Shown: positions 18,282-28,237, counted from the stretch's first letter. The stretch: 64,000 bases of DNA from Planctomycetales bacterium (GCA_028285345.1 JANQPT010000043.1:186001-250000); one strand, 5' to 3'. Notes: generated from the sequence alone by a model not told the origin. Program-made: numbers and translations.

Positions 18282-19898
18282 ATGCGTGTATCAATTGCGA
18301 TGACCTGTGCGGCTCTCATCGGTTTGACGTTGATCACCGCACGACGTGCCGATGAGTCCTGCACGGTGACGCTGACGCTCACCGACGCCCAAACCGGCAT
18401 ACCCATTCCCGGGATTCTGCGGATTAAGAACCCGGACGGCGAGAATCTCGCCCTTCAAGAGCTGCTGCCGCGCGGACTGGGCGTGGGCAAAGTCGGTATC
18501 GGTCCGGACAATCCGATCAACAGTTGGTCGGTCATTGCAAAACCGACCGCGCTGAAACTGCCCGCATCAAAACTAACGGTCGAAACGTTCTCCGGCCTGG
18601 AATACGAAACGGCAACCGTCACCGTCGATCTCAGCGGGAAAACGACGGAAAACCTCACGATTCCTCTACAGCGCTTTTACAACGCGGCACAGCGCGGTTT
18701 TCGCTCGGCCAACACGCATCTGCATCTAATGAAGATCAGCCGGCAACAGGCGGACCGTTACCTCAAAGAGGTCCCCCGGGCGGACGGGTTGGACATTGTC
18801 TTCCTCTCCTACCTCGAACGGGTGACCGCCGACCGTGAATATATCTCGAACAAATACAATGACGCCGACTTGGCCCGAATGACCAAGGACTCTGGTACAG
18901 GCTTTGGCAACGGCGAAGAGCATCGGCACAACTTCAGCGGCGGCGACGGCTACGGGCATGTGATGCTGCTCAACATCAAGAAGCTGATTCTGCCGGTCAG
19001 CATCGGTCCGGGCATCATGAAGTCCGGGACCGACGGCATCCCCATCCAGCGGGGTATCGACACCGCCCGCGGCGACGGAGCGACAATCGTCTGGTGCCAT
19101 AACGATCAAGGCCTTGAGGACTTGGCCAACGTCGCCACCGGCCGGCTCGATGCGCAGAACATTTTCGACGGCGGAGTCAGCAGCAGTTACAAGCACACGT
19201 TCTACCGTTATTTGAACGCTGGATTCCAGATCCCCTTCTCCACCGGCACCGACTGGTTCATGTACGATTTCTCACGCGTCTACGTCGATGCGGGCAAGTA
19301 CGTGACGCCGCAACAATGGCTGCAAGGTCTTAGCAGCGGCAAGTCCTACATCACCAACGGCCCGCTGTTGGAGTTCACCGTCAACGGCCAAAAACCGGGC
19401 GACACGATTGCCGCCGACAATTTGAAATCGCTCAGCGTCGTGGGCCGCGGCTGGGGCCGGCTCGATTTCGGCAAATTGGAACTCGTGCAAAACGGCCGCG
19501 TGATCCATTCCGCCGACGCCCGTAAAGAAAACGGCCACTTCACCGCCGAATTGAACTTCACGGTCGACGCCTCAAAGCCCTGTTGGCTCGCGCTTCGCAC
19601 ACCGGCGCCGCCATTGCGGAATGATCCCGAGCTCACCGAACCGGTCCATCAAAATGAGTTTGGCCGCGATCTCTTCGCGCATACCAGCGCCCTCTATGTC
19701 ACAGTCGGCGGCCGTCGATACTTCGACCGCACTGTCGCGGAAGGCATGATTCGCGAGCTTCGCGAATCCCGGGATACAATCTCGGCCGAATATAAGTTTG
19801 CCGACGACCAGGCACGGGCCCGCGTACTCGACGTCTATACCGACGCCCTCGCCGCCATGAACCAACATATCCAAAAGTCAGCCTCAAAGGAGAAATGA
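18282..19898 (+). CDS. CehA/McbA-family metallohydrolase-like protein, secreted
   Basis: About 538 residues. A signal peptide (RVSIAMTCAALIGLTLI) leads into a carboxypeptidase-regulatory-like beta domain (VTLTLTDAQTGIPIPGILRI). A PHP-like metal-dependent hydrolase domain follows with SANTHLHLM near residue 150 as the HxH motif, IVWCHNDQG and STGTDWF. The family includes CehA, a carbaryl esterase, but most planctomycete members have unknown substrates. Its stop codon overlaps the start of the SGNH hydrolase gene by four bases, so the two are translationally coupled and probably work together on one extracellular substrate. Confidence 0.85.
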   Translation: MRVSIAMTCAALIGLTLITARRADESCTVTLTLTDAQTGIPIPGILRIKNPDGENLALQELLPRGLGVGKVGIGPDNPINSWSVIAKPTALKLPASKLTVETFSGLEYETATVTVDLSGKTTENLTIPLQRFYNAAQRGFRSANTHLHLMKISRQQADRYLKEVPRADGLDIVFLSYLERVTADREYISNKYNDADLARMTKDSGTGFGNGEEHRHNFSGGDGYGHVMLLNIKKLILPVSIGPGIMKSGTDGIPIQRGIDTARGDGATIVWCHNDQGLEDLANVATGRLDAQNIFDGGVSSSYKHTFYRYLNAGFQIPFSTGTDWFMYDFSRVYVDAGKYVTPQQWLQGLSSGKSYITNGPLLEFTVNGQKPGDTIAADNLKSLSVVGRGWGRLDFGKLELVQNGRVIHSADARKENGHFTAELNFTVDASKPCWLALRTPAPPLRNDPELTEPVHQNEFGRDLFAHTSALYVTVGGRRYFDRTVAEGMIRELRESRDTISAEYKFADDQARARVLDVYTDALAAMNQHIQKSASKEK

Positions 19899-21265
19899 TC
19901 GTGAAACGTCAATTTGCAGCATTGCTCGCGTTGCTCGTCTTACTTTGTGTGGGAACACTCACCCCGGTCGCAGCGCAAGAACACCCGGCACCGGTTTCCA
20001 AACTGGATCTTCAGGACGGCGACACGCTCGTCTTCCTCGGAGACAGCATCACGCATCAATGCCTCTACACGCAGTATGTCGAAGATTATTTCTACACTCG
20101 TTTTCCCAACCTGAAGATTCGTTTCCATAACGCCGGCGTCGGTGGTGCCCAGGCCGCAGACGCATTGGCCCGCTTCCAGCAGGATGTCGCCAAGTACAAG
20201 CCGAAGTACGTCACCGTCCTTTTGGGCATGAACGACGGCAGGTATAAGCCATTCAACGACGAAATCTTTGAGACCTACCGCAAGGACATGCGGCAATTGG
20301 TGCAGCAGATCAAAGACATCGGAGCCACGCCGATTCTGATGACGCCCACGATGTACGATTCCCGCGCCGCACGGCTGAATGACAAGCGCCGCAAAACCAG
20401 CCCGCCCCAGCGCTTAGAACTCTACAACTCGGTGCTCGCCTACTACGGGACCTGGTTGCGCGAAATCGCAGTGGAGGCCGGCGACGGATTTGTCGACATG
20501 TACAGCCCGCTCAACAATCTGACCCTGCAGCAGCGCAAGACCGATCCCAATTTCACGCTCATCGCCGACGCCGTGCACCCCGGTCCCTCGGGTCAACTCG
20601 TCATGGCTTACGCGATCCTCAGCGACATGAACGCTCCCAAAGCGGTCTCGAATATCAATATCAACATCAATCCCCGCGGCAAGTTGCGGGCACGGGCCAA
20701 GGGAGGTGAAGTGGCCGACCTCGATTACGACGACGGCACGCTCACCTTCAAGTGGACCGCCGAAAGCCTGCCCTGGGTGCTGCCGCCCGAAGCTGCGACC
20801 GGCGTCAAGCTGCTCAAATTGGGCCACCGCATGAGCCGCGAAGCGCTGGCCGTACACGGACTGCCGCAGGGCAAGTACGAACTCGCGATCGACGGCCAAG
20901 TGGTCGGAACCTACAACTCGCAAAGACTGGCCCGTCACATCGAGCTGCAGCAAAACGACAAAACGCCCCAGTACCAGCAGGCGCTGGAAGTCGCATTGCT
21001 CAACAAGAAACGTAACGAGGGTCCGGTACGCATGCTCAGAAACGAATGGCGGCAATTCCAACAAGCCGACCGGTTACAGCGCCAGCTGAGCGCTGACCCG
21101 AGTAACGAAAAACTGGCCGACCTGGCCGCAAAGGCAAAGGCCAAATTGGAGGGCATGGAACAGCGAGTCGCCGAGCATGAAAACGCCGCATTCCTCATCG
21201 ACGAGTTGATTCGCGGGGAGAATCAGCCGCAAACACGGACGTATACGCTCAAGCGGGTTGAGTAG
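19895..21265 (+). CDS. Secreted SGNH/GDSL-type esterase
   Basis: 456 residues. Signal peptide (KRQFAALLALLVLLCVG) followed by the SGNH hydrolase fold: block I LVFLGDSITHQC with the Ser nucleophile near residue 51, block II Gly in NAGVGGAQAADALAR, block III LLGMNDG with the oxyanion Asn, and block V DAVHPG with catalytic Asp and His. The C-terminal 200 residues form a beta domain and a charged coiled-coil-like helix ending in a motif with KAKLEGMEQRVAEHENA. It probably removes acyl groups from polysaccharides. It begins inside the last codons of the CehA-like gene (ATGA overlap). Confidence 0.9.
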   Translation: MIVKRQFAALLALLVLLCVGTLTPVAAQEHPAPVSKLDLQDGDTLVFLGDSITHQCLYTQYVEDYFYTRFPNLKIRFHNAGVGGAQAADALARFQQDVAKYKPKYVTVLLGMNDGRYKPFNDEIFETYRKDMRQLVQQIKDIGATPILMTPTMYDSRAARLNDKRRKTSPPQRLELYNSVLAYYGTWLREIAVEAGDGFVDMYSPLNNLTLQQRKTDPNFTLIADAVHPGPSGQLVMAYAILSDMNAPKAVSNINININPRGKLRARAKGGEVADLDYDDGTLTFKWTAESLPWVLPPEAATGVKLLKLGHRMSREALAVHGLPQGKYELAIDGQVVGTYNSQRLARHIELQQNDKTPQYQQALEVALLNKKRNEGPVRMLRNEWRQFQQADRLQRQLSADPSNEKLADLAAKAKAKLEGMEQRVAEHENAAFLIDELIRGENQPQTRTYTLKRVE

Positions 21266-21267
21266 AA

Positions 21268-21684
21268 ATGATAAGATCCACACCGATTCTTGGCGAAAAG
21301 GAGATTCGCGAGAAATTCCCCAATTACATGCAACGGGTGAATGAGACGTACCGCGATACGTTTGTGGATGACCGGGTTACTGCAAAAACTGAGAAACGTA
21401 TCGACCCATGCAACGTTCCTGAAAATCTTCGCCTGCTAATTCCAGCGGTCGCGTTTTGGGGAGAAAGCGACGATGGACTTCGATGTGATTTGGTAGAACT
21501 TGCCCCGACGGAATTGCTGCTGGAAGTTGTAAACATGTATGACGAGTGGGGAGAAGAGGTGGACGAGTGGTTGTGCGGCCCGGAATCAGAGAATACGGAA
21601 GCAAGCGACGAGTTTATTGACTTCTGTGCATTCTCAATCGCCTGTGACAATGCATGCACGGAGTTGATGATTCGCGAAGTGTAA
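21268..21684 (+). CDS. Hypothetical acidic protein
   Basis: 138 residues, strongly acidic with Trp in EWGEEVDEWLCGPE. It starts only two bases after the SGNH gene and seems to be co-transcribed. There are four Cys in the last third (LCGPE, FCAFSIACDNACTE), which could bind metal. No signal peptide or membrane helix. The family is unknown to me. Confidence 0.6.
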   Translation: MIRSTPILGEKEIREKFPNYMQRVNETYRDTFVDDRVTAKTEKRIDPCNVPENLRLLIPAVAFWGESDDGLRCDLVELAPTELLLEVVNMYDEWGEEVDEWLCGPESENTEASDEFIDFCAFSIACDNACTELMIREV

Positions 21685-21722
21685 GACGGCTCGAAAACAG
21701 CACAGTGACATCGATTTCACGA

Positions 21723-22697
21723 TCAGTGACGGTTGATGCCGCTGTCAGAAACGTCTTCTGACAAGTTCTGCGCCGGAAGTACCTTGCTCTGCGTGGACTC
21801 CACATAGTTCAGTTCCGCGAGCAAGTTCGCAAACTGGGCGTGGCCGGGTTGGATCTGCAATTGTTGCTCCACCTCGCGCCGCGCGCCGGCGAAGTCTCCC
21901 GACTTGTAGCGGGCCAGCGCCAACAAATACCGGTCGTCGGACGAGAGCTGCCGCTGCTGAGCGCCTTCCTCCAGCGCCGCGGCTGCCTCCGACCAGCGGC
22001 CCGCACGGACATAGGCCACGCCCAACAGCCACTTGGCCCGCAGCTTTTGATCGGCTGTTGCCAGCGGACAGTCGATCAGGCTGCGTAAGGCCTGCGCGGT
22101 GTGCTCGGCGCGCCCCTGCTCGATCTGAATGCGGGCCATCCGCAGCCGCGCTTCGGGATTGAGCGATTCGCAGGAGACCGAGCGGTGATACGACTTCATC
22201 GCATTCTCTTGGCGGCCGGCCGTTTCCTCGAGTTTTCCTTTGAGCAACCAAGCCTGTGCGTGCTCCGGCTGCAGTTCCAATGCCCGGCTGACATACCGCC
22301 GAGCTGCCGGCCACTGATGGTTGCCGATCGCTTGTTCTGCCAATTTGACGTACGCGTCAGGATCGTCGACGGCGCTCCTCGATTCCCGGGCCGACGCACG
22401 TTGATTCCTCTTCCCGCCGAACAGCGCCGGCAATCGGAGCCACCGGCGCTTCGCCGCCGGCTGGTCCTGCGGACCCGGTTCCCCCATTTCGTCCCAGTCG
22501 CCGGCGGGCGTTTCATGGGCGGCAAAGTGCACGTCCCCCTGGCGGGTTTCCGCACCGCCGCCCCGCAACCAGCTGCAACCGCTTTGAGTCAACACGAGCG
22601 CCGCAAGCGCAATCTGCACGCTCCATCGCAACGGCCGTTGCGGCCGTCGATGGCGCCGTTCGACACAACTTGTGAGCTGTCCGGTCACCAGAGACAT
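21723..22697 (-). CDS. TPR-repeat lipoprotein
   Basis: 324 residues. A basic N-terminus and hydrophobic helix (WSVQIALAALVLTQSGCSW) end in a lipobox with Cys at about residue 41, so it is probably lipid-anchored. From about residue 114 on there are tandem TPR helices (AEQAIGNHQWPAARRYVSRA, ALELQPEHAQAWLLKGKLEE), likely a periplasmic protein-binding scaffold. Divergent from the TPR-glycosyltransferase-like gene. Confidence 0.82.
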   Translation of the reverse strand: MSLVTGQLTSCVERRHRRPQRPLRWSVQIALAALVLTQSGCSWLRGGGAETRQGDVHFAAHETPAGDWDEMGEPGPQDQPAAKRRWLRLPALFGGKRNQRASARESRSAVDDPDAYVKLAEQAIGNHQWPAARRYVSRALELQPEHAQAWLLKGKLEETAGRQENAMKSYHRSVSCESLNPEARLRMARIQIEQGRAEHTAQALRSLIDCPLATADQKLRAKWLLGVAYVRAGRWSEAAAALEEGAQQRQLSSDDRYLLALARYKSGDFAGARREVEQQLQIQPGHAQFANLLAELNYVESTQSKVLPAQNLSEDVSDSGINRH

Positions 22698-22940
22698 GGT
22701 CCCAAAAAGAACATGCGTGGGAGGCTGTCGAATGGAAGATCAGGAGGGCGGGGGATTGTATCAGCGACACCTCCAACCGCCTAGACGAAGCCCCGTTCCG
22801 CGATCTGCTACCTACGACATCGGACGGCGGCAGGGTGGAATCCATTTGAGATGCCCTTGCAAGATAGATTTCCCGATTCCGCGCAGCCGATCATCATCTA
22901 TGGCGCAGTTTTCCCAGTTGTTCATTCAGAACCACGGATT

Positions 22941-25034
22941 ATGAGCAACAACGCACAATCTATTCAGCGCGCACTTCAGCTTCAACAAACCGGCGACCAT
23001 GCCGCATCCGAACGGGCATTGTGCGACATTCTCGCCACGCATCCCGGCGATAGCGAAGCCCGATTCCGCTTGGGACTGCTCCGCGAAGCGCAAGGACGGA
23101 TCCCCGATGCGGTTCACTGTTTCGACGAAACACTCCGTATCGATCCGCAGCATCTTGAGAGCCACCTGCACCGAGCCAAGCTGTTTCACCTCGCCGGCCG
23201 GACCCGCGAGGCGGCCGACGGCTATCTCAAAGTCCTCAGCCTCGATCCCGACCACGCCACCGCCCGCGTAAGTTTGGCCAACATTGCCTATCGCGCCGGG
23301 CAATTCACAGAGGCCGAACAGCATCTCCGTGAAGCGCTCCAACGTCACCCCCGATTCGCCTTCGCGCACCATAGCCTCGCAAGAGTGCTCAAGGCACAGC
23401 AACAACTGAATGAGGCGGAACACAGCTTCCGCCGTGCGGTCGAATTGGATGCCGGTTTCGTCGCCAACTACACCGAGTTGGGCGCCCTGTATGTGGAGAT
23501 GGGACAACCTGGCGCCGCCGAGGCCGCCTATCGTCAGGCGATGAACTTAGCGCCGGAGACTTCGGATATCCTGAATCCTCTGGGCTTATTGCTACTCAAT
23601 GCGGCAAAATTCCAAGAGGCGATTCCCCTGCTCCGCCGCGCCACAGAGCTTGATCCGCGATCGGCGGAGGCACACAACAACTTGGGCCTCGCGCTGGCCG
23701 CCGTTGGTGATCACCAGGCGGCTCTCTGCTCGTTTCAGTCTGCAGTCGCTCTGCGCCCCGATTCGCCCGATATCCTAGCAAACCTGGCCCGCTCCTATCT
23801 GGACTTGCGGCGGCTCGACGAGGCGGAGCGCGCATGCCGGCAAGCGCTGGCAATCGACCCCGCACACGTTGCCGCACGAACGCAGCATGGCCTGGCCCTT
23901 ATGCGCCGCGCCGAAGCGTCACGCGCCTTCGGCGATTTTCAATCCGCCGTACAGCACGCGCCCACCAACGCGGAAACTCACAACAATCTGGGCACCGCGC
24001 TGTTTGCACTCAACCAGCATGATGCAGCGATCGAGAGTTTCAGCCGCGCGATTGAAATCAATCCGCAGCATATCGAAGCCCACTACAACCGCGGACTGGC
24101 ACGGCTGCGGCGCACGAATTGCCGGCAAGGTTGGGACGACTACGAATGGCGCAAGCAACGCGCTGGAACGTTCACGCCCGACTGGGATATTCCGCAATGG
24201 GACGGCTCTCCGCTTGCCGGCAAATCAATGCTGATTTACGGCGAACAGGGCATCGGCGACGAATTGATGTTCGCCTGCTGTTTCAACGAAGTGATCGAGC
24301 AGGCGTCGAGTTGCTTGCTGGTGTGCGAGCGCCGCTTGGTCCCGCTGTTCGCCCGTTCGTTTCCACGCGCTGCGGTCATCGCGGCAAACGACCGCACTGC
24401 GATCGCGCAACACATTGCCGAGTCAAAGATCGATCTTTGGGCCGCCGCAGGAAGTCTGCCGCAGTTTCTTCGGTCCCTGCACGGGAATCCCAACGATCGC
24501 GCCGCCTATCTGTCTCCAGATCCGCATCGCCTCCAGATATGGCGTCAACGCTACGCCGAGTTGCCGACCGATGTCACAATCGGCATTTCGTGGCGTGGCG
24601 GCGCGGACGCCGAAACAAGGACCCGACGCTCAGCCGGCCTTTCCGAGTGGACGGCGCTGTTGGAGTTGCCCGGCGTCTCATTCGTCAACCTGCAGTACGG
24701 CGACACTCGAGATGAGCTCGACTCGTTTGCACAACACAGCGGCATTCAAATCATCGACTATGACGATTCCGATCCGCTGCAAAACCTAGACGACTTCGCC
24801 GCACAAATCGCGGCGCTCGATTTGGTGATATCCGTCGACAACTCAACCGTGCACATGGCGGGTGCGCTCGGTGTCCCCACCTGGGTCGCGCTGCCGACAT
24901 CCGCTGATTGGCGTTGGGGGATCGAGGGAGAAACCACACACTGGTACCCCGCGCTGCGCCTCTTTCGCCGGAACGATGACGAAACGTGGCGCAAACTGTT
25001 CCACCGCCTAGCGGCGAAATTCCGGCAAATGTAG
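22941..25034 (+). CDS. TPR protein with C-terminal glycosyltransferase-like domain
   Basis: About 697 residues. Residues 1-410 are tandem 34-residue TPRs (for example AEAAYRQAMNLAPETSDILN, NNLGTALFALNQHDAAIESF). The C-terminal 280 residues resemble the Rossmann-like domain attached to many bacterial TPR proteins (IYGEQGIGDELMFACCFNEV near residue 430, DLVISVDNSTVHMAGALGVP near the end, with the typical GxPTWxLLP-like WVALPTSADWRW), related to GT9/GT41 transferases. A role in protein or surface glycosylation is likely but unproven. The ATG at 22941 is used because the upstream frame lacks TPR sequence. Confidence 0.83.
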   Translation: MSNNAQSIQRALQLQQTGDHAASERALCDILATHPGDSEARFRLGLLREAQGRIPDAVHCFDETLRIDPQHLESHLHRAKLFHLAGRTREAADGYLKVLSLDPDHATARVSLANIAYRAGQFTEAEQHLREALQRHPRFAFAHHSLARVLKAQQQLNEAEHSFRRAVELDAGFVANYTELGALYVEMGQPGAAEAAYRQAMNLAPETSDILNPLGLLLLNAAKFQEAIPLLRRATELDPRSAEAHNNLGLALAAVGDHQAALCSFQSAVALRPDSPDILANLARSYLDLRRLDEAERACRQALAIDPAHVAARTQHGLALMRRAEASRAFGDFQSAVQHAPTNAETHNNLGTALFALNQHDAAIESFSRAIEINPQHIEAHYNRGLARLRRTNCRQGWDDYEWRKQRAGTFTPDWDIPQWDGSPLAGKSMLIYGEQGIGDELMFACCFNEVIEQASSCLLVCERRLVPLFARSFPRAAVIAANDRTAIAQHIAESKIDLWAAAGSLPQFLRSLHGNPNDRAAYLSPDPHRLQIWRQRYAELPTDVTIGISWRGGADAETRTRRSAGLSEWTALLELPGVSFVNLQYGDTRDELDSFAQHSGIQIIDYDDSDPLQNLDDFAAQIAALDLVISVDNSTVHMAGALGVPTWVALPTSADWRWGIEGETTHWYPALRLFRRNDDETWRKLFHRLAAKFRQM

Positions 25035-25052
25035 GGTGCGTCGCGACGCACC
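25035..25052 (+). terminator. Perfect palindrome directly after the TPR gene, likely terminator
   Basis: An 18-base perfect palindrome (GGTGCGTCG/CGACGCACC) starts immediately after the stop codon at 25032-25034 and is followed by TTTCCGTG. The GTAGGG... start is like the ends of repeat families A and B, so it may be a truncated repeat that serves as terminator. Confidence 0.55.
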
Positions 25053-25077
25053 TTTCCGTGCATACCAAGGCGCGCCG

Positions 25078-25186
25078 AATGCGACCGCAAGCGGTCGGCT
25101 TGGGGGTTCACTAAAATCCGTGTTTAATCCGTGTCAATCCGTGGCTAAACATTTCGAGGATTTCGGTTGCGGCGCTACCGGTCGCG
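25078..25186. repeat. Partial copy of dispersed repeat family E
   Basis: About 110 bases that match the middle of the 56441 and 57878 repeats: GCGACCGC.AGCGGTCGG, then AATCCGTGT.AATCCGTGGC and a GTAGCGCT-like end. The matching part has only a few differences per 20 bases. Confidence 0.65.
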
Positions 25187-25201
25187 TAAGCAAGGCAACC
25201 A

Positions 25202-25393
25202 TCAACTCACCGCCCGCATCATATAAAACACGCCCACACACCCGATCCCTAGCAGGCTGAGAATCAACAGCACAACGCCCGCCGTCTGAACCGCGCCCGA
25301 CCCGAAGCCCGCCACCAGCATCAACACCAGCAGCCACACCACCAGCCCGATCAGCGGCTTCTTTTGCTTCTGGATCGTTTCCCAAAGCTTCAT
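25202..25393 (-). CDS. Small membrane protein, last gene of the ABC/PQQ operon
   Basis: 63 residues beginning MKLWETIQKQKKPLIG. It has two hydrophobic helices (residues 14-30 and 37-58) and is only weakly charged. Its ATG overlaps the stop of the upstream PQQ gene (ATGA), so translation is coupled. The frame is open further upstream, but that stretch is the antisense-like shadow of the PQQ gene, so I start at 25393. Function unknown. Confidence 0.72.
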   Translation of the reverse strand: MKLWETIQKQKKPLIGLVVWLLVLMLVAGFGSGAVQTAGVVLLILSLLGIGCVGVFYMMRAVS

Positions 25394-28206
25394 GGCTGCG
25401 GCTGCTTCTGTTTGGTCATCGCTGCCGGGATATAACCGACCGAAATCTGAATCGAGTGCGTGCAGGAACATCCCGAGCTGGTCTCCGGCGCCAGCATCAG
25501 CCCGCCGGCGGGAATCTGCCCCAACCAGCAGCCGCCCCGGATGCCCTGAAATTCGCTCCGCTGATTCGTCTCCAAGTCCCACATCCCATGAAAGCGGTGC
25601 CGATAGAAAAACGCATAGTTCGATGCGGCCATCGCTCCACAGCCGCGCCGCTCGGGAAGATCGGTCCGTTCCAGTTTGCCGCTGCGGAGGTTATAGCCCC
25701 GCAACTCGCAATACAGCATGCTCCCCACGGCCACCGGATGCTGAATCGCGCCGCCGTGGTGGTCCTTCTTCATTGCAAACGAATCCTGCCAGAGCGGGCG
25801 ACCCTCTTTGGTGTCAAACGCCCAGATGTGGTACTTCTTCTTCGAAGAACCGGTGACCGCCAATGTGTCGTCGGCGTGAATCAAGTAAATCACCCGCAGC
25901 GCATCGCTCAGGTCGGTTGCCTGTTCCCAGACCTTATTGCCTGTTTCCAGATCAAGCGCGACGAGGAACTGCTCCGTGCGGATCTCCTCGATGAGCCGCC
26001 CCTCCTTGCTCTCCAGCGCCGCTGGATTGCGGCTTTCGACAAAATAAACGCGGCCGTCCGCGATCGTGATTGTCGATTGGATGACCACGCCCCCCCGGTA
26101 ATCCCATTGCGGCTGGCCGGTCTGCCGGTCGAGTGCGAATAGATGCCGGCTGGTCACTTTAGCAATCGCCGTCGGCTGGTCCTTGTCGTACCACTCACCG
26201 AAATCGCCCAGATATCCCGCGCCCTGCTTGACCGACGAGGCGATAATCCGCTCACCGACACACCCCAGATATCCCCAGTCCAACGGTTGCTTCGACGATT
26301 CCGGGAGCCCGATCACACGCTCGACCTTTCCGGTTTGGCCGTCGATTTTGAGCAGATGATCCCGCTCGGCCACATACAGCGCGTCGCCCGCGGCGACCAT
26401 GTTGCTGCAGTCGCGGGGCATATTCGCCCGGCGGACGACCGGAACCTGTTTCGACCAGAGCACCGTGCCGTTATACGCATCCAGTCCAAACAACACGCGA
26501 TCGCCTTGAATGTACAACCGTCCCGCCGCCGACAGCGGAGCGGGATTGCGCGGGCCGCGATCCGGCATTGGCCTCGGACCCGGCCGGCCCCACCACTGCA
26601 CGTTCATCTTGCCCCGCACCAGGAAGTCGCGGCTGCAAGAGGCGTTGTCCGCCTGCCCGTACTGATGCGTCCACTCTCCCGCACCCGCCAAGTCACCGCG
26701 ACGCACGACGGCAAACAAGCCGTGCCCGTCAACGATCTTCGATTCATCGTTGGGGTCTTCGCGCAAATACGGCTTCAATTCGTCGCGCGTCACCGACAAC
26801 CGCGGTCCCGCCGGCTGCCCCAAATAGAGCACCCCGCCGCTGGGCCGCAACACGCGGTAAACTTCGCCCGGGTCCGCCGACAAGCTTCCCTGCACCAACA
26901 TCGTGTCAGAGACGATGAGGTTTGCCAGATATTCGCCGTATGGCAATTCCGCGAGCGAGCCTTCGTGCACGCTGATCCGCAGCCCGTAATACGGCGTCTC
27001 ACCGAGCGCCGCTCGCGCCGCGGCGACACTTTCTGGATCTGAGTCGACGGCGACGATCTTCAACTCCGAGCGGCGCGCCAGTTCATACGCCAACCGCCCC
27101 TGTTCGACGCCCAAGACCAAACAATATCCCTTGCTGATCCCGCTCTCCTTCAAAATCCTCTCCGCCGTTTGTGCGTACATCTCTGTCAACTCATCGGCCG
27201 GGTACGGCGACTCCACTGTGTCCATCGCCGGCAATGAGTAGTTAAAATGCGTGTCAAACGTGCGAGTCTTTCCGTGAGCCGCGTCAGCCCCGGACGAATC
27301 GCGGATTTGGTACGCGTAGACACTGTCGGGTGACAGCGATGTGAGCGTCACGGCATGCTTTGTTTTCTGCCCTTCATTCGCGACCTGCCGGGCGAGTTGC
27401 TGGTCTTGGCCGAAAGCCACGACTGAGGCGGTCGGCGAGGAGGTTTCCCAACGGATGACCGCGTCCGTTCGTGAGGTGAATTCCACGTGCGGCCCGACGG
27501 CAATTTCCAGCGGCGCGGGAAACGCCTGTGATTTCTGCTCGTAGAGCTTGCGGATCTGCGATTGGTCAAGTGCTTCGCCGTAGATGGCGACTTCGTGAAT
27601 CATTCCATGCAGCGGCACAATCCGCTCGCCGGTGCGGGTTGCTCCGGTCAACAATTCCGCAGCGAACGCCGGCAACAATTCACCAGTCGCCGCCTCTCCG
27701 GCCCCATCCAAACGTCCGTCGACAAAGAGTTTCGATCCTCCCGCGCCCGCCGTCGCCGAAACGTGATACCACCGCTGCGGTTCAATCGGCGTCTTCCCGG
27801 TTAAGACCGCCGGCGGGCCCTCTGGTTGCGGGGTGGTGAACGTCAGTTTTCCATCCGTAGTACCGAGTCCCCACACAACCGCATGCGGTTTGGCTTTTTG
27901 AAATAGACCGACAATCCCGCTCGATACTTGTGGTTTTTCGATCATCACCCATGCGCTCACCGTAAGCGCTTTGTCGGGCAGTACCTCCTTCGCCGGCGTC
28001 GAGACGATCGCGTTATGCAGACCATCAAACGTCAGCGCAGCCACATCGCGGCCATGCCAAAATTGGACCAGCCCGTTCATACCCCCGCTCTGTTTTCCGG
28101 CACTGTCGTGAACCGTTAAATGATCGACGTGCTCCGGCTGCAGCAGCCAATGCATCTTCGGCTCCGCGGCACCGGCCGTGGCACTGATCAACAAGACGGC
28201 GAGCAT
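25390..28206 (-). CDS. Secreted LamG / FN3-like / methyltransferase-like / PQQ-propeller protein
   Basis: About 938 residues. Signal peptide MLAVLLISATAGAAEPK. Then a LamG/concanavalin domain (residues 20-240; WVMIEKPQVSSGIVGLFQKA), a purple-acid-phosphatase-like FN3 segment (VEFTSRTDAVIRWETSSPT, 250-320), a class I methyltransferase-like domain (GYCLVLGVEQGRLAYELA, then VAVDSDPESV, 370-500) and a PQQ-type beta propeller to the end (repeats such as LFALDRQTGQPQWDYRGG). The methyltransferase glycine motif is weak (GVEQG instead of GxGxG), and SAM is not expected outside the cytoplasm. This part may be a binding domain. I place the start after repeat family C, which would otherwise be translated as leader. 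Confidence 0.82.
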   Translation of the reverse strand: MLAVLLISATAGAAEPKMHWLLQPEHVDHLTVHDSAGKQSGGMNGLVQFWHGRDVAALTFDGLHNAIVSTPAKEVLPDKALTVSAWVMIEKPQVSSGIVGLFQKAKPHAVVWGLGTTDGKLTFTTPQPEGPPAVLTGKTPIEPQRWYHVSATAGAGGSKLFVDGRLDGAGEAATGELLPAFAAELLTGATRTGERIVPLHGMIHEVAIYGEALDQSQIRKLYEQKSQAFPAPLEIAVGPHVEFTSRTDAVIRWETSSPTASVVAFGQDQQLARQVANEGQKTKHAVTLTSLSPDSVYAYQIRDSSGADAAHGKTRTFDTHFNYSLPAMDTVESPYPADELTEMYAQTAERILKESGISKGYCLVLGVEQGRLAYELARRSELKIVAVDSDPESVAAARAALGETPYYGLRISVHEGSLAELPYGEYLANLIVSDTMLVQGSLSADPGEVYRVLRPSGGVLYLGQPAGPRLSVTRDELKPYLREDPNDESKIVDGHGLFAVVRRGDLAGAGEWTHQYGQADNASCSRDFLVRGKMNVQWWGRPGPRPMPDRGPRNPAPLSAAGRLYIQGDRVLFGLDAYNGTVLWSKQVPVVRRANMPRDCSNMVAAGDALYVAERDHLLKIDGQTGKVERVIGLPESSKQPLDWGYLGCVGERIIASSVKQGAGYLGDFGEWYDKDQPTAIAKVTSRHLFALDRQTGQPQWDYRGGVVIQSTITIADGRVYFVESRNPAALESKEGRLIEEIRTEQFLVALDLETGNKVWEQATDLSDALRVIYLIHADDTLAVTGSSKKKYHIWAFDTKEGRPLWQDSFAMKKDHHGGAIQHPVAVGSMLYCELRGYNLRSGKLERTDLPERRGCGAMAASNYAFFYRHRFHGMWDLETNQRSEFQGIRGGCWLGQIPAGGLMLAPETSSGCSCTHSIQISVGYIPAAMTKQKQPQP

Positions 28207-28237
28207 AATGCCCGAACGACCGGGAAATTGGATTAAG

